From Ruania zhangjianzhongii (GTDB taxonomy: Bacteria > Actinomycetota > Actinomycetes > Actinomycetales > Beutenbergiaceae), in contig NZ_CP042828.1 of NCBI RefSeq assembly GCF_008000995.1, positions 992,001 through 1,056,000 of the forward strand: a DNA stretch of 64,000 nucleotides, read 5' to 3'. The position numbers were made by a program, and so were the translations under genes. Positions 61,971 through 64,000 of the stretch are shown one piece after another (positions within the stretch are counted from its first letter, which is position 1; every line of letters starts with the position of its first letter). The notes under the pieces are model-generated. The model was not told where the DNA came from and did not search any database. It saw only the letters and a list, made by a program, of their open reading frames with translations.

Positions 61971-63424
61971 CCCTGCGTGCTCGGCTGATCCTGCCCGCCA
62001 GGCTGCCCCTGCCCGCCGGCCTGCCCGCCAGGCTGACCCTGCGGCAGGTACACCACGATCGTCGTGCCGCCTCCGGGAGTGGGGTGATGCTCCACAGCAC
62101 CGCCGTGCGCGGCGAGGATCGTCGCGACGATCGCCAGACCCAGGCCGGCGCCGCCGGAGGTGCGGGCGCGGGAAGTATCCGGCCGGTAGAACCGCTCGAA
62201 GATCCGGGCCGCCTCCTCCTCGGGGACGCCAGGGCCGTGGTCGCGTACCTCGATCCGGGCCCACCCACCCTGAGCGGCAACGGCGACCTCCACTGCGGTA
62301 CCCGCCGGAGTGTGCTGCACGATGTTCCCGATCAGGTTGGTCACCACCTGCCGGATCCGGTCCCCGTCGGCGGTGACCCACACCTCTTCCGGGGCGAGCA
62401 GCTCGGTGGGACGGTCGGAGTCCAGGGCGCGCAGGTCCCCGACCGCGTCGGCGGCGACCGCCCGCAGGTCTACCGGCGCGAGCCGTAGCCCCTGACCCTC
62501 GTCCAGGCGGGCGAGCGCGAGCAGGTCGTTGACCAGAGTGCCCATCCGGATCGCCTCGGACTCGATCCGGGAGAACGTGGCCGGCAGCTGCTCGTCCGGT
62601 ACCGCACCCATCCGGTACAGCTCGCCGTAGCCGCGGATCGAGGCCAGTGGGGTGCGCAGCTCGTGCGAGGCGTCGGCGACGAACCGGCGCATGCGCGCCT
62701 CGGAGGCCGCCTGGGCGGCGAACGCGGTCTCCAGGTTCGCCACCATCGCATTGAACGACGATCCCAGCCGGCCCACCTCGGTGGAGTCCGGTGCCACCGG
62801 AGCGCGCCGGGTCAGGTCGCCGTAGGTGACCACCTCGGCGGCCGTGTCCTCGATCGCGCGCAGCCCGCGCAGCGACCGGTGCACCGCCGCGTACCCGGTG
62901 ACCCCGGCCAGCAGCACCATCCCCAGTCCCACCAGCATGATGAACAGCTGCATCTGCGCGAGCGTGCTGTTCACGGCATCCAGCGGAAGGGCGATCGCCA
63001 CCGAGACCGGGGTGCCGAACTCGTCCACCCCACGCACCATCACCATCCGCCACTCGGTAGCGCCCTCCACCGAGCCGACAGTGCGCACGTCTCCGGCCAC
63101 CTGCAGCATCTCGTCGTAGGTGATCGGTGGAATATCCGGCACCGCATCGGTGCCGGTAGTGGCGGGTGCGTCCAAGTAGGCCGATCCGTCCGCGGACATC
63201 ACCCGCATGTAGAAGGTGGTCGGCTGATCGTTGGTCGGCGCATTGGCCGGCCAGGACCCGCGCGCCTCGAGCAGCTGCACCGCGTTGTCCAGGTTGTCGT
63301 CCACCTGGTTGATCAGGGACCGCTTCAGCAGGGTCAGGGTGACCACGGCCGTCACCGCCAGCGCGAGCACCAGCAGCGCGGACAGGATGAGCACCAGCCG
63401 GACGCGCAGCGGCATCCGGTCCAT
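61937..63424 (-). CDS. Sensor histidine kinase
   Basis: 495 residues. Two membrane helices (about 9-33 and 163-185) enclose an extracytoplasmic sensor. HAMP follows, then the H-box ASHELRTPLASIRGYGEL with His254, N-box NLIGNIVQHTP, G1 DHGPGV and G2 GGAGLGLAI. The last 40 residues are a Gln/Gly/Pro-rich tail (GQPGGQ repeats). ATG 63424 has AAGGAG; it follows the response regulator by 22 bases. The signal is unknown. The set resembles mycobacterial TcrY/PrrB-type kinases. Confidence 0.93.
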   Translation of the reverse strand: MDRMPLRVRLVLILSALLVLALAVTAVVTLTLLKRSLINQVDDNLDNAVQLLEARGSWPANAPTNDQPTTFYMRVMSADGSAYLDAPATTGTDAVPDIPPITYDEMLQVAGDVRTVGSVEGATEWRMVMVRGVDEFGTPVSVAIALPLDAVNSTLAQMQLFIMLVGLGMVLLAGVTGYAAVHRSLRGLRAIEDTAAEVVTYGDLTRRAPVAPDSTEVGRLGSSFNAMVANLETAFAAQAASEARMRRFVADASHELRTPLASIRGYGELYRMGAVPDEQLPATFSRIESEAIRMGTLVNDLLALARLDEGQGLRLAPVDLRAVAADAVGDLRALDSDRPTELLAPEEVWVTADGDRIRQVVTNLIGNIVQHTPAGTAVEVAVAAQGGWARIEVRDHGPGVPEEEAARIFERFYRPDTSRARTSGGAGLGLAIVATILAAHGGAVEHHPTPGGGTTIVVYLPQGQPGGQAGGQGQPGGQDQPSTQGQPGAADDPSS

Positions 63425-63446
63425 CGCGCGCTCCTTGGCCGCCGGG

Positions 63447-64000
63447 CTACTGCTGTTCACGAAGGACGTATCCCACCCCGCGCTTGGTGTGGATCAGCGG
63501 CGGCGAGTCCGGGGTGAATGGGGTGTCCACCTTGCGGCGCAGATAGGAGATGTAGGACTCCACGATCGCGCCGTCGCCGCCCCAGTTGTAGGCCCACACA
63601 TGGTCCAGGATCTGCGCTTTGGAGAGCACTCGACCGGAGTTCAGCATCAGGTAGCGCAGCAGGGTGAACTCGGTGGGGGACAGTTCGATCTCGGCGCCCC
63701 CGCGGCGCACCTCGTGCGCGTCCTCGTCCATCTCCAGGTCACCGACCCGCAGCAGCGAGTCCTCGGTCATCGCCGCGGTGGCGGCCGCCCGGCGCAGGAT
63801 CGCCCGAATCCGTGCGATCACCTCGTCCAGGCTGAACGGTTTGGTGACGTAGTCGTCCCCGCCCACGGTCAGACCGGCGATCTTGTCCGCCGTCTCGTCC
63901 TTGGCGGTGAGGAACAGCACCGGGACACGTACGCCCTTGTCCCGCAGCCGGCGGGTCACGGTGAAACCGTCCATATCCGGCATCATCACGTCCAGCACGA
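63447..64000 (-). CDS. OmpR/PhoB-family response regulator, 5' part cut off
   Basis: Reads leftward; the first codons lie beyond the window. The receiver domain begins near the phospho-acceptor LDVMMPDMDG and contains LFLTAKDE and GGDDYVTKPFSLDEVIARI. The winged helix (trans_reg_C) shows ELSPTEFTLLRYLMLNSGRVLSKAQIL and VESYISYLRRKVD, ending GVGYVLREQQ. It is the cognate partner of the downstream kinase. Confidence 0.94.
   Translation of the reverse strand, partial: VLDVMMPDMDGFTVTRRLRDKGVRVPVLFLTAKDETADKIAGLTVGGDDYVTKPFSLDEVIARIRAILRRAAATAAMTEDSLLRVGDLEMDEDAHEVRRGGAEIELSPTEFTLLRYLMLNSGRVLSKAQILDHVWAYNWGGDGAIVESYISYLRRKVDTPFTPDSPPLIHTKRGVGYVLREQQ

Overview
The window is GC-rich DNA from an actinobacterium. 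Supporting signs are many GTG starts, dense ATGA/GTGA overlaps, a DUF3263 gene next to a LytR_C protein, tandem CIRCE boxes before groEL, an LPXTG wall-anchored protein, a WXG100 protein and a MoeZ-type MoeB-rhodanese fusion. A member of the Micrococcales is my best guess, from gene content only. No transposase, integrase, phage gene or CRISPR array is visible. Both ends cut genes: trehalose-6-phosphate synthase on the left and an OmpR-family regulator on the right.

1-16 kb is mostly housekeeping: otsA, a membrane-tailed Ser/Thr kinase, a DsbA-like thiol protein, tRNA-Thr(UGU), a PdxK-type kinase and an S9 peptidase. It also holds a small TetR regulon (acyl-CoA dehydrogenase, alpha/beta hydrolase, SnoaL-like protein) with matching operators, an ung-SGNH-small protein operon, DUF3263, LytR_C and a GH15-like protein. 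16.6-21.6 kb is one 1661-residue sortase-anchored surface protein with five Rib-like repeats and a stalk of about 440 residues made almost only of Ala, Ser, Asn, Asp, Glu and Thr. 21.7-25.2 kb is an overlapping trio: DUF5819 protein, HTTM membrane protein, FAD oxidoreductase.

25.5-39.7 kb is a catabolic island. It has a tripartite tricarboxylate-type transporter (TctCBA), a VOC protein, an MDR oxidoreductase, a PaaI-type thioesterase, GntR and IclR regulators, two GcvT-family tetrahydrofolate-dependent demethylases (one fused to a flavin oxidase), a methenyl-THF cyclohydrolase-like protein, a MetF-like reductase and formate-THF ligase. Together they look like a route that strips methyl groups onto THF and oxidises them to formate with ATP recovery. 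The order gcvT-like, metF, fhs resembles the sphingomonad ligM-metF-ligH operon. metF and fhs form a single open frame here, but I think this comes from a one-base frameshift near 37874.

39.8-47.9 kb holds a kinase-like protein without its catalytic loop, groEL, three tandem paralogous membrane proteins, two HD-phosphohydrolase paralogs (one degenerate) and a lone WXG100 protein. 48-62 kb is a molybdenum cofactor and molybdate uptake region (moaB, moaE, moaA, moaD, moaC, moeA, moeZ, a MerR/TOBE regulator, modABC). It is interrupted by a hydrolase-sigma factor-SRPBCC operon. A two-component system ends the window. Intergenic DNA carries an unusual repeat family built from 19-bp units (45.7 and 48.9 kb), a perfect 28-bp inverted repeat (58.5 kb) and a hairpin that embeds a ribosome binding site (34.2 kb).
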